Below, piece after piece: positions 6,718 to 14,672 of a stretch of 28,079 bases of DNA. The first letter of the stretch is position 1. Each line of letters begins with the position of its first letter. Origin of the DNA: JACMLD01 sp038229695 (GTDB taxonomy: Bacteria > Bacteroidota > Bacteroidia > Chitinophagales > Chitinophagaceae). The stretch spans positions 1-28,079 of the forward strand of contig JBBROE010000048.1 in the NCBI GenBank assembly GCA_038229695.1, read 5' to 3'. A program made the position numbers and the translations under genes. The notes beneath the pieces were generated by a model, which worked only from the letters and a program-made list of their open reading frames with translations, was not told where the DNA came from and did not search any database.

Positions 6718-7482
6718 ATGTTGACCATCCAGAATTTACATGCAGGCATTGAAGAGAAAGAAATCTTAAAGGGGATCCATCTCGATATCAAGGCTGGCGA
6801 AGTGCATGCTATTATGGGGCCTAATGGCTCCGGCAAAAGTACCCTGGCTTCCGTGCTGGCGGGTAAATCCAATTATACCGTTACGCAGGGGTCAGTAGAA
6901 TTCCTTGGTAAGGACTTACTGGATTTATCCCCGGAAAAAAGGGCAGGCGAAGGGCTTTTCCTTGGCTTCCAGTACCCCGTTGAAATTCCGGGGCTGAGCA
7001 CCACCAATTTTATCAAGACTGCCGTTAATGAAGTCAGGAAATACCGCGGTGAAGAACCGCTGGATGCAGTTTCCTTCCTGAAGCTGATGAAGGAGAAAAT
7101 GGCACTGATGAATATTGACCAGTCGCTCCTCAGCAGGCCGCTTAACGAAGGTTTCTCCGGGGGAGAAAAAAAGCGCAATGAAATTTTCCAGATGGCCATG
7201 CTGCAGCCCCGGCTTGCCATTCTCGACGAAACGGATTCCGGGTTGGATATCGATGCCATTCGCATCGTGGCGGGTGGGGTAAACAAACTGCGGAGTAAAG
7301 ACAATGCTGTCTTGCTGGTCACGCATTACCAGCGGCTGCTGGATTACATCGTGCCGGATTTTGTACACGTTTTGTACAATGGCCGGATCGTTCGCTCGGG
7401 CACCAAGGAACTGGCTTTTGAACTGGAGGAGCGCGGCTACGATTTTATCAAAAACGAAGTGAGCGTGGAAGAGGAAGCATGA
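6718..7482 (+). CDS. sufC: SufC, ABC-type ATPase of the SUF complex
   Basis: Soluble ABC ATPase (254 residues) that binds SufB and SufD and drives the conformational change for cluster assembly. Visible motifs are Walker A GPNGSGKST (34-42), the Q-loop FQYPVEIPG (about 84-92), the ABC signature in its Suf-specific form FSGGEKKRNEI (146-156), Walker B LAILDE with catalytic E171, and H203 in VTHYQRLL. The FSGGEKKRNEI form and the YPVEIPG loop separate it from ordinary transporter ATPases. It follows sufB after 49 bp with no terminator-like hairpin. Expression is presumably from the promoter before sufB. Confidence 0.96.
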   Translation: MLTIQNLHAGIEEKEILKGIHLDIKAGEVHAIMGPNGSGKSTLASVLAGKSNYTVTQGSVEFLGKDLLDLSPEKRAGEGLFLGFQYPVEIPGLSTTNFIKTAVNEVRKYRGEEPLDAVSFLKLMKEKMALMNIDQSLLSRPLNEGFSGGEKKRNEIFQMAMLQPRLAILDETDSGLDIDAIRIVAGGVNKLRSKDNAVLLVTHYQRLLDYIVPDFVHVLYNGRIVRSGTKELAFELEERGYDFIKNEVSVEEEA

Positions 7483-7551
7483 GAACCTTTCGCCGTAAAT
7501 TTTTTCCAGTAACATTACCCCGTTCGGCTGCCGGAGCAGCCCGCAATTAAT

Positions 7552-8862
7552 ATGAACACCGCCTTTTTTAAAGATAAATTTGACAGTCTCCAGCTGGACG
7601 GTACGGATACGGGGCTGGATGCCGTGCGCCGCAGGGCCATTACTGCATTCGACAAAATGGGCATTCCCGCGCCAGGACATGAAGAATGGAAGTACACCCG
7701 TATCGGTGGGTTGTTCAATAAAGATTATTTGTTTGCCGACAGCGCTGGCGCCCTTGCGAAGGACAACAGGTTCAACCCGGGTTCTTTCCGGCTGCCCGGT
7801 CACGAATCGGCCAATGAACTGGTATTTGTCAACGGACGTTATGCTGCCAGCCTTTCCAATATCCGGTCAAAATATTTAACCGTTCAGTTGCTGGAAGATG
7901 CCGCCTGCAATGAAAATGCAGCTTTGGTGGCCGCACACCTCGGCCACAGTGCCAGGTACCTCAAAGATGGCATCAATGCACTCAATACGGCGTTCATCCA
8001 GGGCGGGTTATTTATCCAGGTAAAAAAAGGCAAGGTGCCTGAACATCCGGTCTATATCTATCATTTATCAGATGCCCGTACTGAAAATGTATTTTCTCAA
8101 CCCCGCAGCCTGGTCCATCTTGGTGAAAATGCGCAGCTGCAAATTGTGGAGACGTTCCAGACTACCGGCATGGCAGAAAGCTTTACCAACCAGGTAATGG
8201 AAATCGTGGTGGAACAGGGCGCACTGCTTGAATTTTATAAAATACAAAATGACAGCTCCAATGCCAGCCAGGTAAGCACCACCCATGTGCGCCAGACCGG
8301 GAAGAGCTATACGCATATCGTCACTATTTCCCTAGACGGCGGTATTGTGCGCAATAACCTGAACCTTGTGTTGGAAGCGGAATATTGCGAAGCCCACCTC
8401 TACGGCCTGTATTTCCAGGAGGGCCACACGCATATTGACAACCATACGGTAGTTGACAATGTGAAGCCCAACTGCCTGAGCAATGAACTCTACAAGGGCA
8501 TCATCAGCGGCAGCGCATCGGCTGTATTCAATGGCAAGATATTCGTGCAGCCGCAGGCGCAGAAGACGAATGCCTACCAGTCCAATAAAAACATCCTGCT
8601 ATCCGAAAATGCCAGCGTTAACACCAAGCCCCAGCTTGAAATTTTCGCCGACGACGTGAAATGTTCGCATGGCTGCACCATTGGGCGGCTGGACGAAGAG
8701 GGTATGTTTTATTTGCAGTCGCGCGGCATCCCGGAAATGATTGCCCGCTCCCTGCTCGTGCATGCCTTTGCCGTGAATATCCTGGAGCATATCAAACCTT
8801 CGCCGATCAGGGAGTACGTTAACCGGCTTATTTCTGAACGCTTATCATTCGACATCTCATGA
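7552..8862 (+). CDS. sufD: SufD, Fe-S assembly subunit
   Basis: SufB paralogue (436 residues) that completes the SufBC2D scaffold. The N-terminal helical part carries the EEWKYTRIG motif (44-52). The C-terminal beta-helix domain has HIDNHTVVDNVKPNCLSNELYKG-type repeats, the QPQAQKTNAYQSNKNILLS segment, and H373 in KCSHGCTIGRLDEE, equivalent to E. coli H360 at the SufB interface. Its stop overlaps the sufS start as ATGA, a sign of translational coupling. The gap after sufC is 69 bp. The ATG at 7552 gives a normal family N-terminus. Confidence 0.95.
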   Translation: MNTAFFKDKFDSLQLDGTDTGLDAVRRRAITAFDKMGIPAPGHEEWKYTRIGGLFNKDYLFADSAGALAKDNRFNPGSFRLPGHESANELVFVNGRYAASLSNIRSKYLTVQLLEDAACNENAALVAAHLGHSARYLKDGINALNTAFIQGGLFIQVKKGKVPEHPVYIYHLSDARTENVFSQPRSLVHLGENAQLQIVETFQTTGMAESFTNQVMEIVVEQGALLEFYKIQNDSSNASQVSTTHVRQTGKSYTHIVTISLDGGIVRNNLNLVLEAEYCEAHLYGLYFQEGHTHIDNHTVVDNVKPNCLSNELYKGIISGSASAVFNGKIFVQPQAQKTNAYQSNKNILLSENASVNTKPQLEIFADDVKCSHGCTIGRLDEEGMFYLQSRGIPEMIARSLLVHAFAVNILEHIKPSPIREYVNRLISERLSFDIS

Positions 8863-10103
8863 TTGATACTTTACCGGCCGTAAAGGCCCTCGATATTATT
8901 GCCATCAGGCGGCAGTTTCCCATCCTTACCAGAACGGTGAAAGGCCATCCGCTGGTATACCTTGATAACGCTGCCACTTCCCAGAAGCCGCAGTCGGTTA
9001 TCGATGCACTCGTGGATTATTACAGTGGGTACAATGCCAATATTCACCGCGGTATCCATTCGCTGGCAGAAGAAGCCACCGCGGCGTTTGAGGCTACCCG
9101 TGACAGCGTCCGTGCTTTTATCAATGCCCCCGCACGGGAACAGATCATCTTCACGCGGGGCACAACTGAAAGCATCAACCTGGTGGCTGCTACCTGGGGA
9201 CGCAAAAATATCCAGCGGGGAGACGAGATACTTATCTCGGCCATGGAACACCATTCCAATATTGTTCCCTGGCAACTGCTTTGCCTTGAAAAGGGTGCTG
9301 TCCTTAAAGTGATACCGGTGAGTGATGCCGGCGAATTGCGAATGGATGAGTTTCACCGCCTGCTGACGGGCAAGACAAAACTGGTGTCCATCATACATGT
9401 ATCGAACGCCCTGGGTACTGTGAACCCTGTGAAAGAAATTATCCGGGCTGCCCATGCCATGGGTGCGCTGGTACTGGTCGACGGCGCGCAGTCGGCCGTT
9501 CATCTTGACATCGATGTGCAGGACCTGGATGCTGACTTCTTCGCTTTTTCCGGGCACAAGGTGTATGGCCCCACCGGCGTGGGCGTATTATATGGGAAGA
9601 TGGAGCTGTTGCTGGACATGCCGCCTTTCCAGGGTGGGGGTGAAATGATCAGGGAAGTGAGTTTTGAGCACACGACCTATGCGGATCTGCCGTATAAATT
9701 CGAAGCGGGTACACCCAATATTGCTGATACCATTGCGCTGAAGACTGCGCTAGATTTCATCGGAGCACTCGGGAAGGACCGTATACGCGCACACGAAAAT
9801 GACCTCCTGGAGTACGCGACTGAACAGCTCAGCGGCATTCCCGGTCTGAAAATTATCGGGCAGGCAAAGGAAAAAGTAAGCGTGGTTTCCTTCGTGGTGG
9901 ACAACATTCACCCGCAGGATATCGGTATCCTGCTGGATAACCGGGGTATTGCCGTCAGAACGGGTCATCACTGCGCCCAGCCGCTGATGAAATGTTACGG
10001 CATTCCGGGTACTACGCGGGCCTCTTTCGCCGTGTACAACACACGGGCAGAAATCGATTTGCTGACGGAAGGTTTACATAGAGCAATTAAAATGCTGGCA
10101 TAA
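8859..10103 (+). CDS. sufS: SufS, cysteine desulfurase
   Basis: Group II cysteine desulfurase (414 residues), a PLP enzyme that takes sulfur from L-cysteine as an enzyme-bound persulfide and passes it to SufE. Landmarks are LDNAATSQKP (35-44), the MEHHSNIVPWQ histidine region (129-139), the PLP aspartate in VDGAQS, the Schiff-base lysine K234 in SGHKVYGPTG, and the catalytic cysteine C372 in RTGHHCAQPLM. The short Cys loop marks it as SufS-like rather than IscS-like. The start codon overlaps the sufD stop by 4 bp, and sufE begins 2 bp after its stop, so stoichiometric production with its partner is likely. Confidence 0.96.
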   Translation: MIDTLPAVKALDIIAIRRQFPILTRTVKGHPLVYLDNAATSQKPQSVIDALVDYYSGYNANIHRGIHSLAEEATAAFEATRDSVRAFINAPAREQIIFTRGTTESINLVAATWGRKNIQRGDEILISAMEHHSNIVPWQLLCLEKGAVLKVIPVSDAGELRMDEFHRLLTGKTKLVSIIHVSNALGTVNPVKEIIRAAHAMGALVLVDGAQSAVHLDIDVQDLDADFFAFSGHKVYGPTGVGVLYGKMELLLDMPPFQGGGEMIREVSFEHTTYADLPYKFEAGTPNIADTIALKTALDFIGALGKDRIRAHENDLLEYATEQLSGIPGLKIIGQAKEKVSVVSFVVDNIHPQDIGILLDNRGIAVRTGHHCAQPLMKCYGIPGTTRASFAVYNTRAEIDLLTEGLHRAIKMLA

Positions 10104-10105
10104 CG

Positions 10106-10549
10106 ATGAGCGAACAAAAACCGATAGCGATCATTGAAGAAGAAATAGTGGAAGAGTTTTCCCTGTTCGATACATGGGATGATAAATATGAGTACATCAT
10201 CGACATGGGTAAGAAGCTGCAGCCGCTGGATGAAAAGTTGAAGACAGGCGATAACGTGGTGAGGGGATGCCAGTCAACCGTCTACCTCGCCGCCTTCGAG
10301 GAGGACGGAAAGGTTACTTACCGGGCCGACAGTGATGCCATCATTGTTAAAGGACTCATCAGCATGCTGATCAGGGTACTTTCCGGCCAGCCGGCAGAAG
10401 ATATCATCGTAGCAAAGCTGGATTTCCTGAACCGTATCGGCATGATGTCACATCTCGCCCAGACACGTTCGAATGGTTTGCTGGCGATGCTGAAACAAAT
10501 GAAACATTATGCCCTCGCTTTTAAATTGAAAAACATTGCAAACGCATAA
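10106..10549 (+). CDS. sufE: SufE, sulfur acceptor and relay
   Basis: Sulfur-transfer protein (147 residues) that stimulates SufS and carries the persulfide to SufBCD. Family features are the W-D-KYEYIIDMGK segment (24-36), the acceptor cysteine C55 in VVRGCQSTVYL, and the GLISMLIRVLSGQPAEDI helix (about 89-106). It lies 2 bp after sufS and 3 bp before the SufT gene. Direct adjacency to sufS matches its role as the dedicated partner. Confidence 0.95.
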   Translation: MSEQKPIAIIEEEIVEEFSLFDTWDDKYEYIIDMGKKLQPLDEKLKTGDNVVRGCQSTVYLAAFEEDGKVTYRADSDAIIVKGLISMLIRVLSGQPAEDIIVAKLDFLNRIGMMSHLAQTRSNGLLAMLKQMKHYALAFKLKNIANA

Positions 10550-10552
10550 GCC

Positions 10553-10867
10553 ATGGATGAAAATGAAATATTGAAACAAAAGGTGGTTGAGTGCCTACAT
10601 ACTATTTTTGATCCCGAAATACCAGTGAATATTTATGAGCTGGGGCTGATTTACGAAATTGATATTCTGCCGGTAAACAATGTGCAGATTGTAATGACCC
10701 TTACCTCGCCAGCCTGCCCCGCGGCGCAGTCAATTCCGGTGGAAGTGGATCAGAAAGTGCGGACCATAGAAGGGGTTAACGACGTGTATGTATCCGTTAC
10801 GTGGCAGCCCACCTGGAATAAGAGCATGATGTCTGAAGCGGCCCAGCTTGAACTGGGCTATCTTTAA
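10553..10867 (+). CDS. sufT: SufT / MIP18 (DUF59) family Fe-S maturation factor
   Basis: Single-domain DUF59 (MIP18-like) protein of 104 residues. Characterised members help deliver Fe-S clusters to target proteins. Diagnostic parts are DPEIPVNIYELGLIY (20-34), TLTSPACPAAQ with conserved C55, and the end SVTWQPTWNKSMMSEAAQLELG. It lacks the N-terminal extension of the longer SufT version, and the same domain occurs in PaaD, but its position 3 bp after sufE makes a Suf role far more likely. It is followed 19 bp later by the Rrf2 gene on the same strand. Confidence 0.9.
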   Translation: MDENEILKQKVVECLHTIFDPEIPVNIYELGLIYEIDILPVNNVQIVMTLTSPACPAAQSIPVEVDQKVRTIEGVNDVYVSVTWQPTWNKSMMSEAAQLELGYL

Positions 10868-10886
10868 CCACTGAATACCGACTAAT

Positions 10887-11351
10887 ATGAAGATTACCGC
10901 CCAGGAAGAATATGGCTTACGTCTCCTCATTCGTATAGCCGGCTGCAAGGAAAAAACCGGCCTGAGCATTCCTCAACTGAGTGATAGCGAAGGCCTGAGC
11001 AGTCATTATGTGGCCAAGCTTACGCGCGTGCTGCGGATGGGCGGGTTTATCAACAGTACACCCGGGCTCAAGGGCGGTTATGTGCTGGCGCGTCCCGCTT
11101 CGGACATTGGTATTCGTGAGGTGCTGAAGGCCCTTGGTGGCGTATTATTCAGTGATGATTTTTGCGGTCAGCACTCCGGCTCCATGAAGTTGTGTACTAA
11201 TTCGGTGGATTGTTCGGCAAGGTCGCTCTGGCAGATGATACAGGTGACTGTGGACCAGCTGCTGGACAAAATCAGCCTGGAAGACCTCTCCGATCCGGCA
11301 AAAGAATCCGGAAAGATGTTCAGCCATATGCTGGCACACCAGCTCCCCTGA
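10887..11351 (+). CDS. Rrf2-family (IscR/SufR-like) transcriptional regulator
   Basis: A 154-residue winged-helix regulator of the Rrf2 family. It begins MKITAQEEYGLRLLIRIA, has the recognition region LSSHYVAKLTRVLRMGGFI (about 37-55) and the wing GLKGGYVLARP (60-70), then an IREVLKALGG helix. Three cysteines, C93, C103 and C109 (spacing X9 and X5), lie where IscR, NsrR and SufR hold an Fe-S cluster, so cluster sensing is likely. As the last gene of the suf operon it would report cluster status and probably autoregulate; the inverted repeat at 5126-5145 is a candidate site. The gene converges on the SnoaL-like gene with 28 bp between the stops. Confidence 0.9.
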   Translation: MKITAQEEYGLRLLIRIAGCKEKTGLSIPQLSDSEGLSSHYVAKLTRVLRMGGFINSTPGLKGGYVLARPASDIGIREVLKALGGVLFSDDFCGQHSGSMKLCTNSVDCSARSLWQMIQVTVDQLLDKISLEDLSDPAKESGKMFSHMLAHQLP

Positions 11352-11379
11352 TTTTATTTCTGGCATTGATCGCTGTTCC

Positions 11380-11739
11380 TTACACGTAAAAAGTTTCAGC
11401 AGTTACCTTTCCGTCTTTTACTTCATAGACACATAGCTCTGTCATGTCCATATGTCCCTGTCCTTTCATGGTCATCTCCATCCTGAGCGTACAGGCAAAG
11501 GAGTTACCGGCAATAATTGGCTCCGAGACTTCGATGTGGTGCATGGTTTCCGTCATCTCCTCAAATTTTTTCCCTTTTTCCAGGACGGCAGGCAAACCTT
11601 TAGTCACTTTCTGAAAGGCTTCTGTAGCTTGCAGTTCAGTGCTGGTAATGTCATTACTGTAGAGTTCCTGCTGGGCGGTTTCAAATTTTCCCTGGCGGCA
11701 AAGCACCACCAGCCTCTTGGCGATTTCTTCAATTGTCAT
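11380..11739 (-). CDS. SnoaL-like (NTF2-superfamily) protein
   Basis: A small alpha+beta protein of 119 residues, MTIEEIAKRLVVLCRQG onward. The sequence has the SnoaL-like layout: N-terminal helices with a QGKFETAQQELYS segment, a GLPAVLEKGKKFEEM helix, then four strands ending in MTELCVYEVKDGKVTAETFYV. Such proteins have a cone-shaped pocket, and in Bacteroidota this subgroup has no known substrate. The frame is open upstream to 11862, but that would run into the TerC gene; ATG 11739 gives the conserved N-terminus and leaves 53 bp after the terC stop. It is probably co-transcribed with the TerC gene. Confidence 0.8.
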   Translation of the reverse strand: MTIEEIAKRLVVLCRQGKFETAQQELYSNDITSTELQATEAFQKVTKGLPAVLEKGKKFEEMTETMHHIEVSEPIIAGNSFACTLRMEMTMKGQGHMDMTELCVYEVKDGKVTAETFYV

Positions 11740-11792
11740 CTTCTGGTATTTTTCGGTGATGAGATGGAATGTAACAGCAAGCATTGTGCCCA

Positions 11793-12572
11793 TCAGGGCT
11801 GGCCGGGCCCAGGGGCGGATGCGGTTCCTTTTTTCCTCGTTTTTGATCTTTTCCGCATCCACATATTCAGCAGTTCCACGCCGAAGGAGAAGGCCATGGC
11901 CACGTAGATATAGGTTTTGTCGATATGGCTGTGGTGAATGGGTTCAAGACCCTCAAAGAAGAGGCTGAATCCCACCATCAGCAGGAAGGCGAGTGCCAGC
12001 ATTTTGAGGGTGGGGTGCTTTTCGATATACCCTGAGATATACTCGGAAAAGAAAAACATAATGATCATGGCAATGATGACGGCGATAATCATCACCAGCA
12101 CAATCTTCGCGAGCCCGATTGCAGTAATGATGCTGTCGAAGGAAAAAACGGTATCGATCAGGATAATCTGGCTGATAATTGCACCGAAGGAGGAAGGTTT
12201 TTTTTCCACAGTGACTTCTTCCTTGCCTTCCAGTTTGTCATGAATTTCCCCGACCGTTTTTACCAGGAGGAAGATGCCGCCGGCAAGCATGATGAGGTTA
12301 CGCAGGGAGAAGGCATAATGCACGTTACCGAAACTAAAGCCGATGAGTTCGCCTTCTCCATGCCTCACCAGCCACCCTATCCCCAGCAGTAGCAGGATGC
12401 GGATGCTGATCCCGGCAAACATCCATATACGGCGTGCCTTCAGCCGGTCGTCTGCGTTCAGCCGGCCCATGAGTATGGATACAAAAATGACGTTGTCGAT
12501 GCCCAGTACAATTTCCAGTATCGTCAGGGTAAGAAGGCTGGCGAAGGCGTCGAGGGTTAACAGGTCCTGCAT
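11793..12572 (-). CDS. TerC-family integral membrane protein
   Basis: A 259-residue multi-helix protein of the TerC family. Members include tellurium-resistance TerC and the manganese exporters Alx and YkoY. Two acidic intramembrane motifs are clear: LEIVLGIDNVIFVSIL (19-34) and IDTVFSFDSIITAIGL (about 138-153), whose Asp residues probably bind the ion. The LMVGFSLFFEGL helix and the end YIYVAMAFSFGVELLNMW also fit. A charged linker (EGKEEVTVEKK) separates the two helix bundles. Metal export, probably Mn, is inferred from the family, and no ter gene cluster is present. A TACTTTTG promoter element lies 18 bp before the ATG. Confidence 0.9.
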   Translation of the reverse strand: MQDLLTLDAFASLLTLTILEIVLGIDNVIFVSILMGRLNADDRLKARRIWMFAGISIRILLLLGIGWLVRHGEGELIGFSFGNVHYAFSLRNLIMLAGGIFLLVKTVGEIHDKLEGKEEVTVEKKPSSFGAIISQIILIDTVFSFDSIITAIGLAKIVLVMIIAVIIAMIIMFFFSEYISGYIEKHPTLKMLALAFLLMVGFSLFFEGLEPIHHSHIDKTYIYVAMAFSFGVELLNMWMRKRSKTRKKGTASAPGPGQP

Positions 12573-12590
12573 GAGGGTTCTTTAGTTGTG

Positions 12591-12598
12591 CAAAAGTA
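12591..12598 (-). promoter_or_regulatory. -7 promoter element of the TerC gene
   Basis: TACTTTTG on the minus strand is an exact TAnnTTTG match, 18 bp before the ATG at 12572. The predicted leader is about 14 nt and would serve both the TerC and SnoaL-like genes. Confidence 0.55.
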
Positions 12599-12802
12599 AA
12601 TATACTATCGCTGGCTTGCGGTAATCCCGCTATTGTGAATTTTTTATTCATCCAGGTCCGCGGGGCACAATTTTTTTCCGTCGCGGAGGTTATTGAACTG
12701 TACCAACAACAAGCGGATCGATTCCAACTTTACCCGGTTCATTTATATTATCCTTACGCGCAGCGCCGGTCGCTGCTGCAGTAACAAAAATCAATCCGCT
12801 CC

Positions 12803-13372
12803 ATGCAAAAAATTATGCTGCTTGCTGTTTGCCTGTGCTGTCTGTCTTATTCCCATGCGCAATTCAGCCCGGGTACGCCTGTTCACGGTTCCCTGTAAGC
12901 CGGTGCCGGCTATGTCTATGATTTCCCGGGGATGACGGGTGTGGCGGGATTTGCCCGGTATAATGTGGCGGTGAACGACTGGCTGCAGGCTGTTGCCGGG
13001 TTAAAGCGCATCGAAGCGTCCGGCCACCCGAGGACCGCGTCCGTAACAGAATTTACAAAAGCCACTACCATCGATGTAGCGTTGCTGGCGGTACCGTTTG
13101 CGACGGATCACGCCGCGCTCCGGATCGGGTTGGGGTATACCTTTTCCTTTTATCATACGCGCAGAACCTACCCCGACTATGGGCACAACAACCAGGAGGC
13201 CGTTGTAAACTGGCCTGTGGTTGACAGCCGGGGAAGGGCACATGGTACCACACTTGAAGCCGAGTATGACTATTATTTCAGCGATATCTTTTCTGCAGGG
13301 TTCCGGGTATCGGTGTGTAAGGCATATGACGGCATTATCATGGCCGGGCCGTTTGCCGGGATACGTTTTTAG
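12803..13372 (+). pseudogene. Outer-membrane beta-barrel-type gene interrupted by one in-frame TAA
   Basis: The ATG at 12803 starts a good signal peptide (KIMLLAVCLCCLSYSHAQ), and the frame runs 31 codons to TAA at 12896-12898. The very same frame then continues without another stop to 13372, giving AGAGYVYDFPG and alternating hydrophobic strands up to a C-terminal GPFAGIRF, a typical outer-membrane barrel ending in Phe. The whole would be about 189 residues. One substitution (for example TCA to TAA, Ser to stop) explains the break. An ATG at 12932 could start a shorter product lacking the signal peptide, which would not be exported. Pseudogene or sequencing error are both possible; no frameshift is needed. 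It converges on pyrD with 7 bp between the stops. Confidence 0.7.
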
Positions 13373-13379
13373 CAGGTTC

Positions 13380-14450
13380 CTATGCGGGTAGCTTGTTCAA
13401 CGGCAAAAGGCCGCGGCAGATATTTTTTACGATGGCCGGTCCTTCATAAATAAAGCCGGTCCATACCTGCACAAGAACAGCCCCTTTTTCCATCTTTTCC
13501 CGGGCATCGGCGGCGGTAAAAATTCCGCCGGAGGCTATGACCGGAAGCAGTCCGCCTGTTTGTTGAATGATATATTTCAGCAAAGCCGTGGATTTGGCAG
13601 CCACGGGTTTGCCGCTCAGTCCGCCCGCCCCGATTTTCCCTGTTATGGCTTCATTTGTCTGCAGCCCTTCGCGGCTGACGGTGGTGTTGGCGACAACCAG
13701 GCCGTCCAGTTTAATTTCCATGGCCAGGGCGATAACGTCATCGAGTGCCGGCTGTTCCAGGTCCGGAGCTATTTTGAGCAGGATGGGCCGGGGAACAGGT
13801 TGCCGCATATTGAGTTGCTGCAGGTGCACGAGAATTTTCCGGAGTGCGTCCTTTTCCTGCAGCGCCCGGAGGCCCGGGGTGTTGGGCGAACTAACATTCA
13901 CTACGAAATAATCCACGCAGTCTGCCAGTCCAAGGAAACAGGTTTCATAATCTTTCCAGGCCAGTTCGTTGGGGGTGATTTTATTTTTGCCGATGTTGCC
14001 ACCAACGATCATCCGGGGTCGTCTTCCTTTTTCGGTTGTTTGTGTACGGTAGTTGCGTAACCGGGTGGCCACCTCCTGTACCCCGTCATTATTAAAGCCC
14101 ATGCGGTTGATGAGGGCTTTGTCGGCAGGCAGGCGGAAGAGCCTGGGTTTTTCGTTGCCGGCCTGCGGGAGCGGGGTAACCGTACCTGTCTCCACGAAGC
14201 CGAAGCCCAGCGCTTCCAGTTCCGGCAGGAAGCGGGCGTTTTTGTCAAAGCCGGCGGCGAGGCCGACGGGGTTGGGAAAACTGAGCCCGGAAAATGCGGT
14301 GACCAGGCCGGGGTTGGGGGTATGGAAATGGCGGCTGACAGCAGCCCTCACCAGCGGCACACGGAACAGGAACCTGAGGGTATGCATGGAAAAATAGTGA
14401 ACGCCTTCCGGTGGAAAGAAAAAGAGAAGCTGGCGGAGCAGGGTATACAT
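13380..14450 (-). CDS. pyrD: Dihydroorotate dehydrogenase, quinone-dependent (class 2)
   Basis: The fourth enzyme of pyrimidine synthesis, oxidising dihydroorotate to orotate with FMN and passing electrons to the quinone pool at the membrane. The class 2 type is shown by the N-terminal membrane-associating helices MYTLLRQLLFFFPPEGVHYF. Further landmarks are NPVGLAAGFDKNA (60-72), INRMGFNNDG (114-123), NVSSPNTPGLR with catalytic serine S188, VANTTVSR (253-260), and the phosphate-binding GAGGLSGKP and IASGGI segments. The length is 356 residues. The frame extends 24 codons upstream, but ATG 14450 gives the family N-terminus. Its partner pyrC is 11 kb away in this window. Confidence 0.95.
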   Translation of the reverse strand: MYTLLRQLLFFFPPEGVHYFSMHTLRFLFRVPLVRAAVSRHFHTPNPGLVTAFSGLSFPNPVGLAAGFDKNARFLPELEALGFGFVETGTVTPLPQAGNEKPRLFRLPADKALINRMGFNNDGVQEVATRLRNYRTQTTEKGRRPRMIVGGNIGKNKITPNELAWKDYETCFLGLADCVDYFVVNVSSPNTPGLRALQEKDALRKILVHLQQLNMRQPVPRPILLKIAPDLEQPALDDVIALAMEIKLDGLVVANTTVSREGLQTNEAITGKIGAGGLSGKPVAAKSTALLKYIIQQTGGLLPVIASGGIFTAADAREKMEKGAVLVQVWTGFIYEGPAIVKNICRGLLPLNKLPA

Positions 14451-14549
14451 CAGTGAGGTTGTGATTGAGGCCGGATGCCCGGTAAAGTTGCTCAAAAGAA
14501 AGCCGAACGGGGTTACCGGCAAAAAGTTTTTACGAAAAGGATTTAAGTG

Positions 14550-14557
14550 TAAATTTG
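14550..14557 (+). promoter_or_regulatory. Possible -7 promoter element of the thiolase gene
   Basis: TAAATTTG is an exact TAnnTTTG match, 115 bp before the thiolase ATG. It is supported mainly by the palindrome starting 8 bp downstream (14565-14584), which would cover about +4 to +23. No -33 TTG was found. Confidence 0.4.
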
Positions 14558-14564
14558 AAGTAAG

Positions 14565-14584
14565 AAAGTTGCATAAACAACTTT
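14565..14584. promoter_or_regulatory. Inverted repeat AAAGTTG-N6-CAACTTT upstream of thiolase
   Basis: A perfect 7-bp inverted repeat with spacer CATAAA, located 88 bp before the thiolase start and just after a promoter-like element. Its size and position fit a dimeric repressor site. No regulator gene is adjacent, so the binding protein is unknown. Confidence 0.45.
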
Positions 14585-14672
14585 AAGTACCAGCTCAGCT
14601 GTGCGGTGCTGCTGAAGGGAGTGACACAACAGTGTTGCCCGGGGCGCTGCCGCCGGCTCAAAAAAAAAATAT

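Noticed and set aside
6925..7803. Open frame of 292 codons on the minus strand
   Set aside because: Antisense to sufC and the start of sufD; no family resemblance.
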